This document shows, in pieces, positions 37,301-51,727 of a stretch of DNA of 64,000 nt. Within the stretch, counting starts at the first letter, position 1. Every line of letters starts with the position of its first letter. A program made the translations under genes and the position numbers. The stretch spans positions 50,166,943 to 50,230,942 of the forward strand of contig OZ026612.1 in the NCBI GenBank assembly GCA_964020975.1. Direction: 5' to 3'. The notes under the pieces are model-generated. The model was not told where the DNA came from and did no database searches. It saw nothing but the letters and a program-made list of their open reading frames with translations. This DNA is from Hermodice carunculata (taxonomy: Eukaryota; Annelida; Polychaeta; Eunicida; Amphinomidae).

Positions 37301-38000
37301 AAATGTAAGCCATAAGCAGCCCAGAAATCACAGAATCTAACAGTACTGTCACAGCGATTTCATCTGGCAGCTTGGTCTTCATTTTCCAGCCTCTGCTGCA
37401 TGGTTGACCAACACGATCAAATGTCATCCTTTGACAACATTGATCAGACCGTCATGAAACTAGGAACAGTTCAGCTTCATTTTCCAATGCACATCATATA
37501 TTGGTCTCTGAGCCTGAGTCAACAGCTTTTCTTGAGAGATGGACAAACATGACTCGGGAAATTGTCCACTCAGTTCACACTGCAGCTTAGATTTAGGGTG
37601 ACAGGTCTCTGCCTGATTTATCAATTCCAGGTTTTCTTTTTGCAAATAGAGTGTCAAGCCTGATGTTATCTGGTGTATTTAAGACTCAGGATAAGTTTTC
37701 AATTTATCATAAATTACTGGGTTTAAGGGGGCAAAATGACTCAGATTTATCTAATGAATTTTTACCTGAAAGGCTTTGTGACAGTTTAATTTGTGAAAAT
37801 TCAATAAAACATGATCAAAAACAAAGTGGAGGTTTCGTTTCATCTCCTTTATTTTACCACCAATAGGACATATTAAATGGTACATGTACATAGTTTCAGA
37901 AATAATTTGGGTACATTCACACATGTGCGAAAAATAAAAAAAAATCAATGCCCCCCCCCCCTCATTTATAACCCTGCTACTCACAGGTCTCATTTTGGAA
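34363..38000. other. long stretch without recognised gene
   Basis: Many short frames, none supported. About 35540-35740 is non-repetitive (including GTAGGTAATTAAGAGG) and might be regulatory sequence. A phrase at about 37510 (GAGTCAACAGCTTTTCTTGA) resembles the hairpin arm of the TTAA MITEs but lacks a partner. A C-run lies at about 37951-37960. Confidence 0.35.
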
Positions 38001-38694
38001 TGACTGTAGTCAATATAAATAGGCTATCACCAAACCCAGATACTTGACCTAGTGACCTACTTTTGTTTCATGACACAACTTTAAGTCAAGATATATATGT
38101 GCATGAAATTTCACTAAACTATGTTAAATAGTAAAGGAATTATAGCCCAGACACAATTTTATAAAGATATGTGACTGTGACCCTGATACTTTACCTAGTG
38201 ACCTACTTTTGGTATATGACACACCGTTATATCCAGATGCAGCTGTGTGTGAAGCTTCATAAATCTAAGTTAAAGGACAACACAATTACAGCAGGGACAT
38301 GAAGTGAAATGAAGTTTTACATGATTGTATCACCATGACCCAGATACTTGACCTAGTGACCTACTTTTGTTTCATGACACACTTTTAGGTCAAGATATAT
38401 GTGTATCTGAAGTTTTATGAAACTAAGTTAAACAGCAAAGGAATTACAGCCTGGACACAATTTTACAAGGATATGTCACTGTGACCCAGATACTTAACCT
38501 AGTGACCTTCTTTTGTTACATGACACACCCTTATGTCCAGATGCACCTGAGAGTAAAGTTTCATTAATCTAAGATGAAGGACAAGTGAATTATAGCCTGG
38601 ACCCAAATAGCAGACGGACGGACGTCTCTAGTGTGTTACACTTATGTACTAACAATGATCGTGAATTGAGTGTTAAGGTGATTGACTACAGTCA
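38001..38694 (+). mobile_element. hairpin-ended family E element
   Basis: The left end is TGACTGTAGTCAAT (38001-38014, itself a small palindrome) and the right end is ATTGACTACAGTCA (38681-38694), a perfect 14 bp inverted pair. The core has four units of about 150 bp, each starting 'gacccagatacttgacctag' and continuing 'tgacctacttttgtttcatg' and 'aaaggaattatagcc'. The last unit runs into CAGACGGACGGACGTCTC and 'acacttatgta'. The design matches families A, B, C, D and G, with an unrelated terminus. Confidence 0.78.
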
Positions 38695-38991
38695 CCTCTA
38701 CACCCAAGTGATGAAATAGGAGGAGCAAACCATGAATGATAGTTCCTGACTGTAGACAGACCAGAGAAAACCCCTAGGTGGGTTTAAGTTATTCAACTGT
38801 GGCACTGACAGAAAAAGCAATTACATGTACTATATGCCACTCCTCCTGTAGGAGGGGACATACAATCAAGTGTCCATTATAGCTTCAACATCCATATCTG
38901 TTATAATGTGAAAAATGAGGTTAGATGAACATATCATACTAGTGTATCTACCAAATTTTAAACTCACAGACAAATGACACCTCTCTCTCCC

Positions 38992-39056
38992 TCCCTGCCC
39001 CTCTCTCTCCCTCTCTTTCTCCCTCCCTCTTTCTCTCTCTGTCCCCCTTCCTCCAT
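38992..39056. repeat. polypyrimidine tract
   Basis: About 65 bases of C and T with CTCTCTCC-type words, interrupted by few other bases. It lies just upstream of a truncated family A copy. Confidence 0.85.
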
Positions 39057-39059
39057 CAA

Positions 39060-39863
39060 TTCATCCAGTGACGGTGGCTGAGTTCCATCTCAATTTGTCA
39101 GCACTGTAATGTCTTTTGATACCTAAAATTCTAGATCTAATACGTTCCATCAGTGGTGCCACCATGACTCCTCATTTTATAAAATTTTGTATGTATAATG
39201 TTCCTGTAATGGTATTTGGATGTATAAAGAAAAACTAATCTCATGAAATACATGCATGGTCACAGAAGGCATGCATTTCAAGAAACAATTTTTTTGATAT
39301 GGTCATTACATCTCAACTGGTGTCCACAATTTCAGATGTAATGACAATCACAAGAAAATCATTTCCAGAAACGTATTCCCTCTGTCACCTTGAGAAAGTA
39401 CATGCAGGCTAACCTTATTGTGTAACGTTGAACTTTCACACATGATACACATTTGTTGTACATTTGGTGAAATTAGCCTCATAAGTTTTCAAGAATATGA
39501 ATTTAATAAATTTTACCAATTAATAAGTTATAGTTCCTGTTCACCTATAGGTGGTGCCACTCATATTCTTCAGATTATACATAGCTGCTTCCAGGATATT
39601 TTCACCACATTTCATGAGGATTCAATGAAAATCAAACGCACTAGAGCATTTTCATCCCCCCTCCCATCCACCCACCCCCACACACTTTTTGGTCCCTCTA
39701 CTATGTAATCCACCAGGTGGTGCCAGCAATAACAAAACAAACCTGGACTTTTATGCATACAATATGCCCAACAATTTTCACGAGGCAAACTGAAAAATGT
39801 AGATAAGTAGATGCTACATGAGTGATCAAATAAGCTCTGTGACCTTTGGTCAACAGAGCTAAA
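39060..39863 (+). mobile_element. hairpin-ended family A, 5'-truncated
   Basis: The core text 'ttgtgtaacgttgaactttc', 'catgatacacatttgttgta' and 'aggtggtgccactcatatt' follows the family A order. The 3' end is clear: 'catgagtgatcaaataagct' then GACCTTTGGTCAACAGAGCT followed by AAAT. No AACAAGAGG start is present. Confidence 0.65.
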
Positions 39864-40478
39864 TTTTTTTATTGTGAACCAAAAGCACTGCCAGTGTTGT
39901 GCTTTTCCCACGTAGTTGCCATATTCGTATCCTGTATTGTGCAGGATCCAAAATTGCCATATTCCTATCCTGTATTGTGCTGAACCCTAAACTAATCCAA
40001 ATGTCATTTCTGGCTGTTCCCAGAAAATTTAACAGTTATTTTGGGGTTCAGATATATTTGGAATCTCTTTTTTTCCCCACTGCTTATTTTTGGTGATTCA
40101 AGTTTTACGCAGAAAGAGTTGCCAATAAAAGATCTAGGTTTGTTAGAGATGTGTGCAGAAGTAGCAACAGCAAAATTTTAATAACATACATTTTTGGGTT
40201 CAAAATCATACTTTCTGCCACTCATATCACACCCTCTTGCTCCACCCCACCCCCTCCAATCTACAGTCAACTGATACAAACACCATGCAACGCCTGTCAA
40301 AGAGGAAAATTTCGATTAGACAGGGACAAAGAAATGTGATTAAATCCTGGTCCATGGGAAATGAGCATTTGTACATGTAGTTTCCTACAGGATAACATAT
40401 ATTTTGTCTCAAGTTCTCCACTTCACAAGAAATAGGAGTAGTTGGTAATTATTGGGCTCAAAAAGAGTCCTGCCCATG
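39864..40478. other. no gene or repeat recognised
   Basis: A local imperfect duplication of about 40 bp (TCCTGTATTGTGC twice, at about 39928 and 39969) is the only structure seen. Confidence 0.4.
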
Positions 40479-40667
40479 TACAGTCACATCCCGCTTTCTG
40501 GTGACTGCAATGACAAACCACTAGCATTTACGACTGACTTTAAGACCACTTTTGGAAAGCACAAACTTGGCTTTTATTGTAAGTTTTTCTGAGCACAAAT
40601 GACCACCTCTCAATTAAAATTACATTTGTAACTTAATGGGTAGCCTCACAATTGGGGTTTGACTGTA
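40479..40667. mobile_element. MITE with TACAGTCA ends
   Basis: The left end is TACAGTCACATCCC at 40479 and the right end is GGGGTTTGACTGTA at 40667; the inverted ends match except for a few bases. TA at the outer edge fits Tc1/mariner-type target duplication. The element is 189 bp and non-coding. Confidence 0.65.
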
Positions 40668-41425
40668 ATTGTAAAAAAAAAGGCATAAAACTAATCTGAC
40701 CCGTGTCAGTGTTCATCTTTTCCGCAGCATGTGTAATTAAAGAACAAGATTGTCTTTTCTTCCAGTGATCATATAGAATAGATATGCAGGATGAAACAGA
40801 CTAATTATATTTTTTCCTTCTTAAGTATAACACAGCAACCAGCATAACCAATTACAGTTTGTTCCAGGATTTAAATTATCCACAAAAGAAATATCGATTA
40901 CTGTACCATCAAGAAGAAACAAACCCTCAGATCAGTTCCACCCAACATATACATCATGTTTAACATGGACACCTTAAACTCTGTCACTGGTCATCAAGTA
41001 GCATGGATCAAAGCACAGCGAATCCTTGCATGAAAGACTGTCTATATGGAATACCAAAATGAAATTGTTGTTTGGTCAACCTCTGTGTTTTCTTCACTCC
41101 AGTTGTGAAGAAAAGATAATACAGAAGCTTGGCCTGCTCTGGAGGTAAAGCAAATTGTGGCCATAACAACAACAGAATTTATGGATAGTATCACAGTCTC
41201 TCAAGACAGCATGGCCTCTCAGGCACCAGTCTTCTGAAGACAGGGAGCACTGGGTCATCAATCTTACACTTCCTTAACAGTTTGGGTCAGCAGCACATTT
41301 CATGAATGTTATGAAGGCAGCCAATGACAAACATGTAATATCAGTATACAGCCTGCTGTGACAGTTTACCTACATGGTTGACACATATTTGACACCGTTG
41401 GGTTTGCAGTGCTTTCTGTGATTAA
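40668..41425. other. no gene or repeat recognised
   Basis: No supported feature. Confidence 0.35.
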
Positions 41426-41480
41426 AACAAGAGACCCATCGGCCTAATTATATATAATGCTTTGCTGACCACCATCACCT

Positions 41481-41622
41481 GACCAGAGTCATGCCGGGGG
41501 GCATGAATGTCTCGCCAGCATAATTCAAGCCACTCCGAAGTTTTTTGTTGACGGACAGACAGATGGACGTCCAGAAAGTGACTCCTTAGTCTCGCCAACA
41601 GCTTATGCTGGCGAGACAAAAA
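41481..41622 (+). mobile_element. hairpin-ended family C, miniature complete copy
   Basis: A 5' hairpin, CATGCC (41490-41495) with GGCATG (41500-41505), is followed by GTCTCGCCAGCATAA. The 3' end is TTATGCTGGCGAGAC then AAAAA, a perfect 15 bp inverted match. A 3' hairpin pairs TCTCGCCA (41590-41597) with TGGCGAGA (41609-41616). The interior is reduced to about 80 bp but keeps the GACGGACAGACAGATGGACG tail. It sits inside family A, whose text resumes at about 41619. Confidence 0.85.
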
Positions 41623-41984
41623 TCATTCTCTGAAATGTATTTGCCTCAACAACCTAGAAAAATTATCATCCATATTATGCAATATCAAGCTTCCACATGA
41701 TACACATTTGTGATACATTTGGTATCATTCACCCTATTCTTTATCAAGATATTGAATTGAATGTCCTTTTCTTATGTGCTTAATGACCTTGCAAAATAGA
41801 TCAAGGTCACACAATCATTGAATCAAGGTGACCCAAAAAGTAGGTCACAAGGTACAGTTATTTTTCAATGTTCTCAAGAGTTATTTTGATCTGGAGGCTT
41901 AATTATTTCTGCCATTGATGTTCAAGCTACAACCTACTGTTATAAAATCACCTGTTTCAACTTTGCAGGTCTCATAACCTAACA

Positions 41985-43331
41985 AAACAAAAGGATTGTG
42001 ACAGTCCTGTGCTCAGCTGACATGTACATATACCCTTGCGATTTTTTAAGATTTGCCTCCCCCTCCCCCCAAAAAAGAAATCCATAAAAAATACAAAAAT
42101 CAATGGAGCATGACCATTTGAACAAATCTGGTAGAGACCAACCCAAGGTACACTGCCACCAAGTTTGAAGTCAATCTGGATAACAGCTTTTGAGAAGTCA
42201 AAAGCCTATTGACTTACACAGTAATCAACAGGAAAGATATGTTTACCAATAAGTACCCAAATTGAAAAAATTGTAAAAAGTCGGGAATCCACAACCGTTC
42301 CACCTAGTGAACAACTTTGTTTGACCCTTCCACAAGGCACATATCAACCAAATTTCAGCTTAATCTGAGTGATGGTTCTGGAGAAGTTGAAAATAGCAAG
42401 AACATAGAAAAAAAACATGAAAAAATAGAAAATTGCAGCACCACCTGGTGAAGAAATTAAGAACTAGGAATCTGTAGGAGTGTCCGTGTGCGATATCAAA
42501 GCAATCGGGTGAGCAGTTTCAGAGAAAAGGACTTTTTAAGATCTGCCCCCAAAAAAGAACCCCCCCCCAAAAAAAATCATGAAAAATAAAAAAAAATTAA
42601 TGGAGTATGACCATTTGAACAGATCTGGAAGAAACTCACGCAAAGTACATTGCCACCAAGTTGGAAGTCAATATGGTCGAAGGTTTTGGAGAAAAATTCA
42701 AAAATGGGAATTAGCATTACAATGCCCATTGACTTCCATAGTAATCAATTGGAAAAGTCCATTAACCAATAAGTACCCAAACTGAAAAAATCATAAAAAT
42801 CATATTTTCACAGCAGTGCAATCTAGAGAACAACTTTGTTTGACCCTTCCAAAAAGCACATATTCACAAAGTTTCACCTTAATTTGAGTGACGGTCCTGG
42901 GGAAGAAGTGGAAAACAGCAATAACACGAAAAAATCATAAAAAAATAGAAATTGCAGCAGCACCTGGTGAACATATTTAGAACTAGGAGTCCATAAGAGT
43001 GTTTGTGTGTGATATCAAAGCAATCAGGTGAACAGTTTCAGAGAAGAATTTTTTTGAAGATTTACCCAAAAAAGAACAAAAAATAATTAAAAAAAATAAA
43101 AATAAAAAAAAAAAAATAAATTAAAAAAAAAAAAAAAAATCAAAAATAGAAAAATGCCAGGAGTGTGACCATTTGAAACAACTTCATAGAGCTCCACCCA
43201 AGGTACATTACCACCAAGTTTGAAGTGAATCTGACTGATGGTTTTGGAGAAGTCAATTGTTGACGATGGATGGCAACAGAGGAAGGACTGTAAGATAAGC
43301 TCAGCTACTGATAATTGAGCTGAGTTAAAAA
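41985..43331 (+). mobile_element. hairpin-ended family B, long copy with higher-order core
   Basis: The start AACAAAAGGATTGTGACAGT leads to CCTGTGCTCAGCTGACATG. The core has modules of about 165 bp in a fixed three-module order. Markers are 'gagcatgaccatttgaac', 'gaacaactttgtttgaccc' and 'gtgcgatatcaaagcaat'. The first recurs near 42110, 42607 and 43165, so the higher-order period is about 500 bp. The tail contains 'gacgatggatggcaac'; the 3' hairpin is CTCAGCT with AGCTGAG, ending GTTAAAAA. A-rich joints separate modules (for example 43080-43140). Confidence 0.8.
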
Positions 43332-44586
43332 TTAAGGATGCTGGACCGGTCATAAGATTTTCAAATTTTGACCCATATATTACATATATAGGTGGCACCA
43401 CTAACATTGATGTAAACATAGATTTTCAGACACTTTTTAAGTCCTAAAAGCCATATGGGCCAACTGAAAAACTGTGGGGTGCAGAGCATTCAAAAGATGA
43501 CCCCTAAAAAATTATCATGTTCAAAATGTGAACAGCAGCACCCTGCATCCAACTTTCCATACGTGTTCTGTTTGTCCAAATTGGGTAATAACTTTTTGAG
43601 TTATTGAAGGAAAACAACAAACTTGGACAATCGCCAAAGTCTATAACCATTGGGTCACGGTGACCCAAAATGTTGGGTACCAAGTACAGTTTTATGTACA
43701 ATGTAATCAAGTGCAATTTTGATCTAGAGGCTCAATTCTCTTTGTCATTGATGTACAAGCTACACCCTGCCATTACAAAATCACCTCTTTCAACTTTATA
43801 GGCCTGATGACCCAACAAAAATATGTCAAGGTGACTGATATATTAGATAACATACTAGTGCTGGACATGGTCTATATATCCTATAATATTTGACATGTCT
43901 AGTTCAATTCCTTTTTGAGATATGGAATTTTATATCTTTAAACACATTCTTGCTCCTAATTTCAATCAAATTATAGCTGGCACCATAATGTAGTATTATA
44001 TGTAACTGAGATTTTGACCTCTTCGACAATCCCATTAAATTTCATGAAGATCTATCAAACATAAAGGATGTTACAGCAGTCATGAGATTTTCACATTTTG
44101 ACCAATATATCAAATATAACTGTAGGTGGCGCCAGCAATATTGAATTGCACCTAGATTTTTATACACTTGATAAGTCCTGAAAGTTATATGGGATTGTCT
44201 TGAAAACTGTACACTGTGTAGTGTCATGCTCTCAAGCAAAAAGTTTGAGAATGGACAGAAGGACAGACAGACATGAGTGACCATGAGCTGTACGACCTTT
44301 GGTCAGCAGAGCTAAAAAAAAAATGCACCTTTAAGTGAAAATTAAAAAAAAAATCTGCGTGTTAAGAGCAATAGGAAATCACATTTACACATGCATTTTC
44401 TTTGCTGAGCATTTCAATGGCCTGCACAGTATGAGGCAGGATTTGGGGATCTGAGTGTATCAATTCCCTTTTTCCCATAAAACTGCATGGGTATGTATTT
44501 CCTATGTATTCCATTACAAGTTTGTTCAAGTCTGGGTGTGTTTTTGAGAAATTGTGTGTGCAACACACACCCACACCCACACCCAG

Positions 44587-47218
<2,632 letters not shown>

Positions 47219-48440
47219 AACAAGAGGCCCATAGTCCTAATGCTCTGCTGGCATTGTGGCTATATTGCACCTGTTCATTTATTTTAAAGCCGTGAGTGCT
47301 CAAGTCTCTTCTGAACATATAAAGCTTAATGTAAAAAATGTCCACCAGATGGCACTTCTCTCCACATATAATCATAGCTTATTTGTGCAACTCCTGTGAT
47401 GAATATTGTTACATGTACCAAGACAACAATGGGCGAGTAATGAACTTTATGTCCTCAGTGACCTTGGGACAGAAGATCAAGGACATCCAGATTATGTAAA
47501 ACAAGTACAAACATAGAGTCTAACACAATTATATCCAATATATTTATCAAAGTTCTGGCACAAGCTACCACTTCCAAGTGACAGTTGACTTCAGTTTACC
47601 AGACAAAGCTACAAATTTGTCAATGCCAATATCTGGTACTGTAGTGACATTGCCATTGAAGTCCAAGCTGCACCCTGCCATTACAAAATCACCTCTTTCA
47701 ACTTTATAGGCATGGTGACCTCACAAAATACGTGAAGCTCACTGATATTTTATATGATTCTAGCTTTGGACATTGTCTAAATATCCTATAAATTGGCAAG
47801 TCTAATCTAATTACTGTTCCAGATATTAAATTTTATATCTTAAAACACATTTTGGCTCATAATTTCCAACAAATTATGGGTGGCGCCACTAGTATCATTA
47901 TAAACTTAGACTTTGACCTCCCCCACAATCCCACCAAATTTGGTGAAGATTTGCCACAAATTAAAGATGCTACAGTGTTCAAAAGATTTTCACATTTTGA
48001 CCCAGGCTATATTACATAATAATGTAGGTGGCACCACCAATATCAAACTTGGCCTAGATTTTTATACATCATAAGTCCTGAAAGTTATATTGGGCTAACT
48101 TGAAAACTGTGGACGGTATCGCGCTAACGAGCAAAAGTTTACGGACAGACGTCTCTAGTATGATACACTTATGTAGAAAAACATGACCCATATTCATAAA
48201 TATCAAATCCAACACTGACAGTAAAGAGATTCCAGAGTTACCAAAGCATCAACACTCATCTTCCAATACCAATGCGAAGAAAGAATTACACTCCTGACTT
48301 GAGACAAGCAGTCACCCACAAAAGGCAACTGGTGGTTTTAAACCAGTCCTCTCAACCTTTGAAATATTCTTCATTAAATACAGACTATGGACGGACAAGA
48401 GCGGTCGCATAAGCTCTACGACCTTTGGTCAGCAGAGCTA
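47219..48440 (+). mobile_element. hairpin-ended family A with altered tail
   Basis: The start AACAAGAGGCCCATAGTCCT leads to AATGCTCTGCTGGC. The core text 'acaaaatcacctctttcaac' and 'aggtggcaccaccaatatc' matches the other A copies. The 3' hairpin is perfect: AGCTCT (48412-48417) with AGAGCT (48434-48439) and GACC (48420-48423) with GGTC (48427-48430). Between 48148 and about 48385 the normal tail is replaced: first by 28 bases matching the family E tail, then by about 200 bases of unknown origin. Confidence 0.75.
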
Positions 48441-48500
48441 AAAAAGATAAGAAAGAAAGTCACTTGTGCTGCTGTATCTTCCCAGGTTTCTCAATGCCAG

Positions 48501-48683
48501 TACAGTGGTCCCTGTCACCAGAGACCACCCCTAAAGCAACAAAAAAGTGGTCTTAAGAGACAGGTGGTCTTTCATAACAGGTATATTTACATGGGAAGTA
48601 TAGGACTTGGGATTCTGAAAAGTGGTCTGTCATGAGAGGGTGGTCTCTCACGACAGGGGTCTTTCATGACAGGGAGTACTGTA
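48501..48683. mobile_element. MITE with TACAGTGGTCCC ends
   Basis: The left end TACAGTGGTCCCTGTCA and right end TGACAGGGAGTACTGTA are inverted copies with two or three differences. The interior repeats 'gtggtct' and 'agagac' words. TA edges suggest a Tc1/mariner-like non-autonomous element. Relatives lie at 22091-22235 and, decayed, at 54130-54500. Confidence 0.7.
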
Positions 48684-49099
48684 AAAGAGCATGACGGAAC
48701 TTTCCTTTTTACACAAGGACCTCGTGCCAACTTTTAGTTGCCTTACTGAACTGGGTACCTGATTATGTTTGATTCCAGTAAGGTAAATAATTACACATAA
48801 TACCACTCATCATTCTGCTGCTAAGACCAGCCATGATCATACTGTTTTATGTGTACATCGGTGTCAAAGTATTTGCAAGTCACTGCACTTTGTCACTTGA
48901 GTCCAACTTATTGCTCCCTGAGCAGACAGTACTCAAGTATCTCTACTAGACAAATGGAGTGGATAAAAAAGGCAGATTGGTCTGTTTAGCAGGCAAAACT
49001 TGTTGAGCCTGATACATAATTCAGCACATTTAATCGTTCATTTATTCCCTTTATCAGACAGCTTGAAAATTAACAGATTTTCAAAAATTCAGTGTTATA
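48684..49099. other. no gene or repeat recognised
   Basis: No supported feature. Confidence 0.35.
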
Positions 49100-49440
49100 T
49101 TGTCACTGCTTGTGCATTTACATGTTATTATGAATAAAACTGGAGAAAGTATGCCACCCTGTTTTACACCATCAAAACAGTTAAAGGGCCTGATGACAGC
49201 AATACCCAAGCAACACTTGCACACTGATTAGTGCATGTGTACAATGTACTTAACAGTAATCAGGCTGGATCAGACATAGGCCTCTGTAAACTACAAGTTT
49301 CAATAACCTGATACATTCCATGCAGTCAAAAGCTCTTGTTACATCTAAGAAGGCTACATACATATCTGTGTCATGAGAATTGTCATCAAGTATACATGCT
49401 GACTGAACAAATGTAAAAGTATCATGGATCATCCAGGTTT
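49100..49440 (-). pseudogene. LINE reverse transcriptase fragment
   Basis: The minus-strand translation at 49432-49280 contains DMYVAFLDVTRAFD, matching the reverse-transcriptase motif with the first catalytic aspartate (xAFLDxxxAFD) of non-LTR retrotransposons. About 150 bases further on, in another frame, comes CFDGVKQGGILSPVLF, the conserved GVxQGxxLSPxLF motif of the same domain. The frame change and missing FADD region show it is a decayed fragment. Upstream (49460-49768) an open frame shows no LINE motif, so I do not extend it. Clade not assigned; CR1- or Jockey-like is possible. Confidence 0.75.
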
Positions 49441-49863
49441 GAATGGACTGAAGGTTTGCCTATTTCAAAATACTGTGATTCTCGTTTAAAATAACCCAGT
49501 CAACCACCTTTCTTGGTATGCTACTGAGAGCAATGCGACTTGAAATATTTGAATCACTCAGACTTTCCTTCATTTTTAGGATCAAGTTCAAAAACATTTG
49601 GTGAAAACCTTGTGTAAATCTGTGTCTTGTCATTGCAATAAGGGCATAAGAATTTGAAGTTTTAATGTACCCTGTAAAAGGTGGTCTGAATATAAAAACG
49701 GAGGGGGCATAGTACATCAATAAGTCTTGGAAGTCTTTCAGCTTGGGTGGCACAAGACCCCATGTCACCCTCTTACAAACACATCTGTAAGTAAAATCTC
49801 TCCCTTTTTTCTGATCAATGGTAAAGTTAGACCTTCATCTCATTTTGGAGCAAGTACAAAGGG

Positions 49864-50090
49864 TTCAACCCTTTCCTCCTAAATTATGACTGAGTCAACA
49901 GCTTTCCTTGGTCTGAGTTGGGCACTAAGTGCTCACCTACACCAAGGAAAGCTGTCCCCCAATGATGTTATCTTGATAGGCCTCATCTACAATTCTCAGT
50001 CACATTGTTTTTCGTTACAACTGAAATGGGTAAAAAAAAAAATGGAAGCAGCCATTTGCTCAACAGCCAGTTTACAGGAGAAACAGTTAA
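49864..50090 (-). mobile_element. TTAA MITE, type 3, reverse copy
   Basis: The left end is TTCAACCCTTTCCTCC and the right end is a decayed GGAGAAACAGTTAA. The hairpin has ACAGCTTTCCTTGG paired with CCAAGGAAAGCTGT around a GGGCACTAAGTGCTC centre. It aligns with the reverse complement of 10037-10275 along its length. Confidence 0.78.
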
Positions 50091-51727
50091 ATGAGTCTGA
50101 GGTCTCAAATGCATATTTTTAAATTTGTCAGGTTCCTGGGTGGCCTAGGCTTGCCTACATGAATTACAGACACGTAAAACAACACAATTCTATGGCATGG
50201 CCTGTTACATTGAAGTTCCAAAATTCTACACACACTTCAGCTTGTGGGAAATTGCTATTCATGCCACAGATTAATTCACCATTCACACACAGATTATTGG
50301 TCGCATCCATAAGAAATAAGAGTCACTGAGTCTGTACCATTGTTCATACATCAGCACTGATCAATTGATATCTACTGGGTCTTCTTAGAAACATTCCCGT
50401 GACGTAACTGTGGATTCAAAGATAGCTGTGACAGACATCTGTCCACACTTGATCAACATGAAACCAGATTTCCATTGAATATGGCTCACACAAGGTGTCA
50501 GCGTCACACAGATTTATTTATGCACACCTCACACACACATGTATATCAAAGAATGAGACCTGCTTACTTCCTCATTGAGATCAATGGCTACCATGGCAAC
50601 AGTCACATTCAACATTTGCTAACAAGTAAATCAATACTTCAGCGGGGTAAACAGGTAAAAACTGCCCTTTAATATGATCGTGCCTTTTTTTTCCCTACAA
50701 CCATGTGCACATGTAGACATACTGTATGCCAACTTAATACAGCTCTCTGCTCTTTCCCTTTTATCTCACACAAAGGCTTTTCTTAATTTAATATTGGTCA
50801 CAGACACGTCAACTGTTTATTATCACGACAGCCAAACCTTGTATAAATGAGATTCCCGGTTCCATTAATATTTATTTTAAATGTTATTTATTTTTTTATT
50901 TTTTTTTTTCCATTTTATGTGTTGGTTGTACACTGGGATAAAACATTATTTATACATAGTAGTCCATTCCAGAGAGTCAGTTTAAAATGAAGCCCTGATA
51001 AATCTTTCTGAACAGCATTTGAAATGACTATGTGTGTTCCCATCTTTATTCTAGAGAGCTGAAAATAGCTGCGTGCACAATGTTTTTGCCACAGCTGTCT
51101 TCAGCAATTTCAGCAAACAATGCTCATTTTGGACTTATGTTTGCATGCATGGGAATCCCATTGTATCAAATAAATAACCAATAAATTTTCTATTTGTGCA
51201 TATTATTTGCCAAGTTCAGGGACTGGCACACTTTTAAGACTAACAAAAAGATGTAGCTCAGTGTCTGTAATACATCCCCACACGGAATCAAATCTTAGGC
51301 ATGAAAAAATATTATGGGGAAGGACATGTTTGTAGAATGGAATAACAACACTGGAACTGTGCAATGCCACCATGTCGGAGCAATGACCTTTGTACAGCTG
51401 TAATGATAAAACCATGGCCCATCATAATTTGACGCCTACTGGACAAAACAGTTTCCACCTTGACACTGCAGTGAAAACACCAAGTTTAGGTCCGAGCTGT
51501 GCTATCTATGGTCTGTGCACCTTTAATCAGTGAACTGGTCAAATTTTGCATTATGTATTATTTAATCATTAAAACTCATTCACATAAACACTGTATGAAA
51601 CAGCTATATGGCCTAGCAAACTGTTTGGCTGAACTCTTTATTTTCTGAAGCATTTGGATCTTAAGAAACATGTGCAATTTATGGTTGTGTTGCTGTAGTT
51701 GTATTATAGGAAATATAACTGTGTTAA
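50091..51727. other. no gene or repeat recognised
   Basis: T-rich patch at about 50886-50910; otherwise no supported feature. Confidence 0.35.

Larger units (their letters stand above)
41426..44319 (+). mobile_element. hairpin-ended family A composite carrying two nested elements
   Basis: The start is AACAAGAGACCCATCGGCCT and the end is GACCTTTGGTCAGCAGAGCT followed by an A-run. Family A text is interrupted by a family C element (41481-41622) and a family B element (41985-43331). Two copies of one core segment are visible ('tgatctggaggcttaatt' near 41890 and 'tgatctagaggctcaatt' near 43723), with right-end text at 43332-43500 between them. So this may be one element with a duplicated core or two A copies in tandem. 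Confidence 0.65.

Noticed and set aside
49460-49768. 102-codon frame as upstream part of the minus-strand LINE
   Set aside because: The orientation fits, but it contains no recognisable endonuclease or RT motif, so I did not extend the LINE over it.
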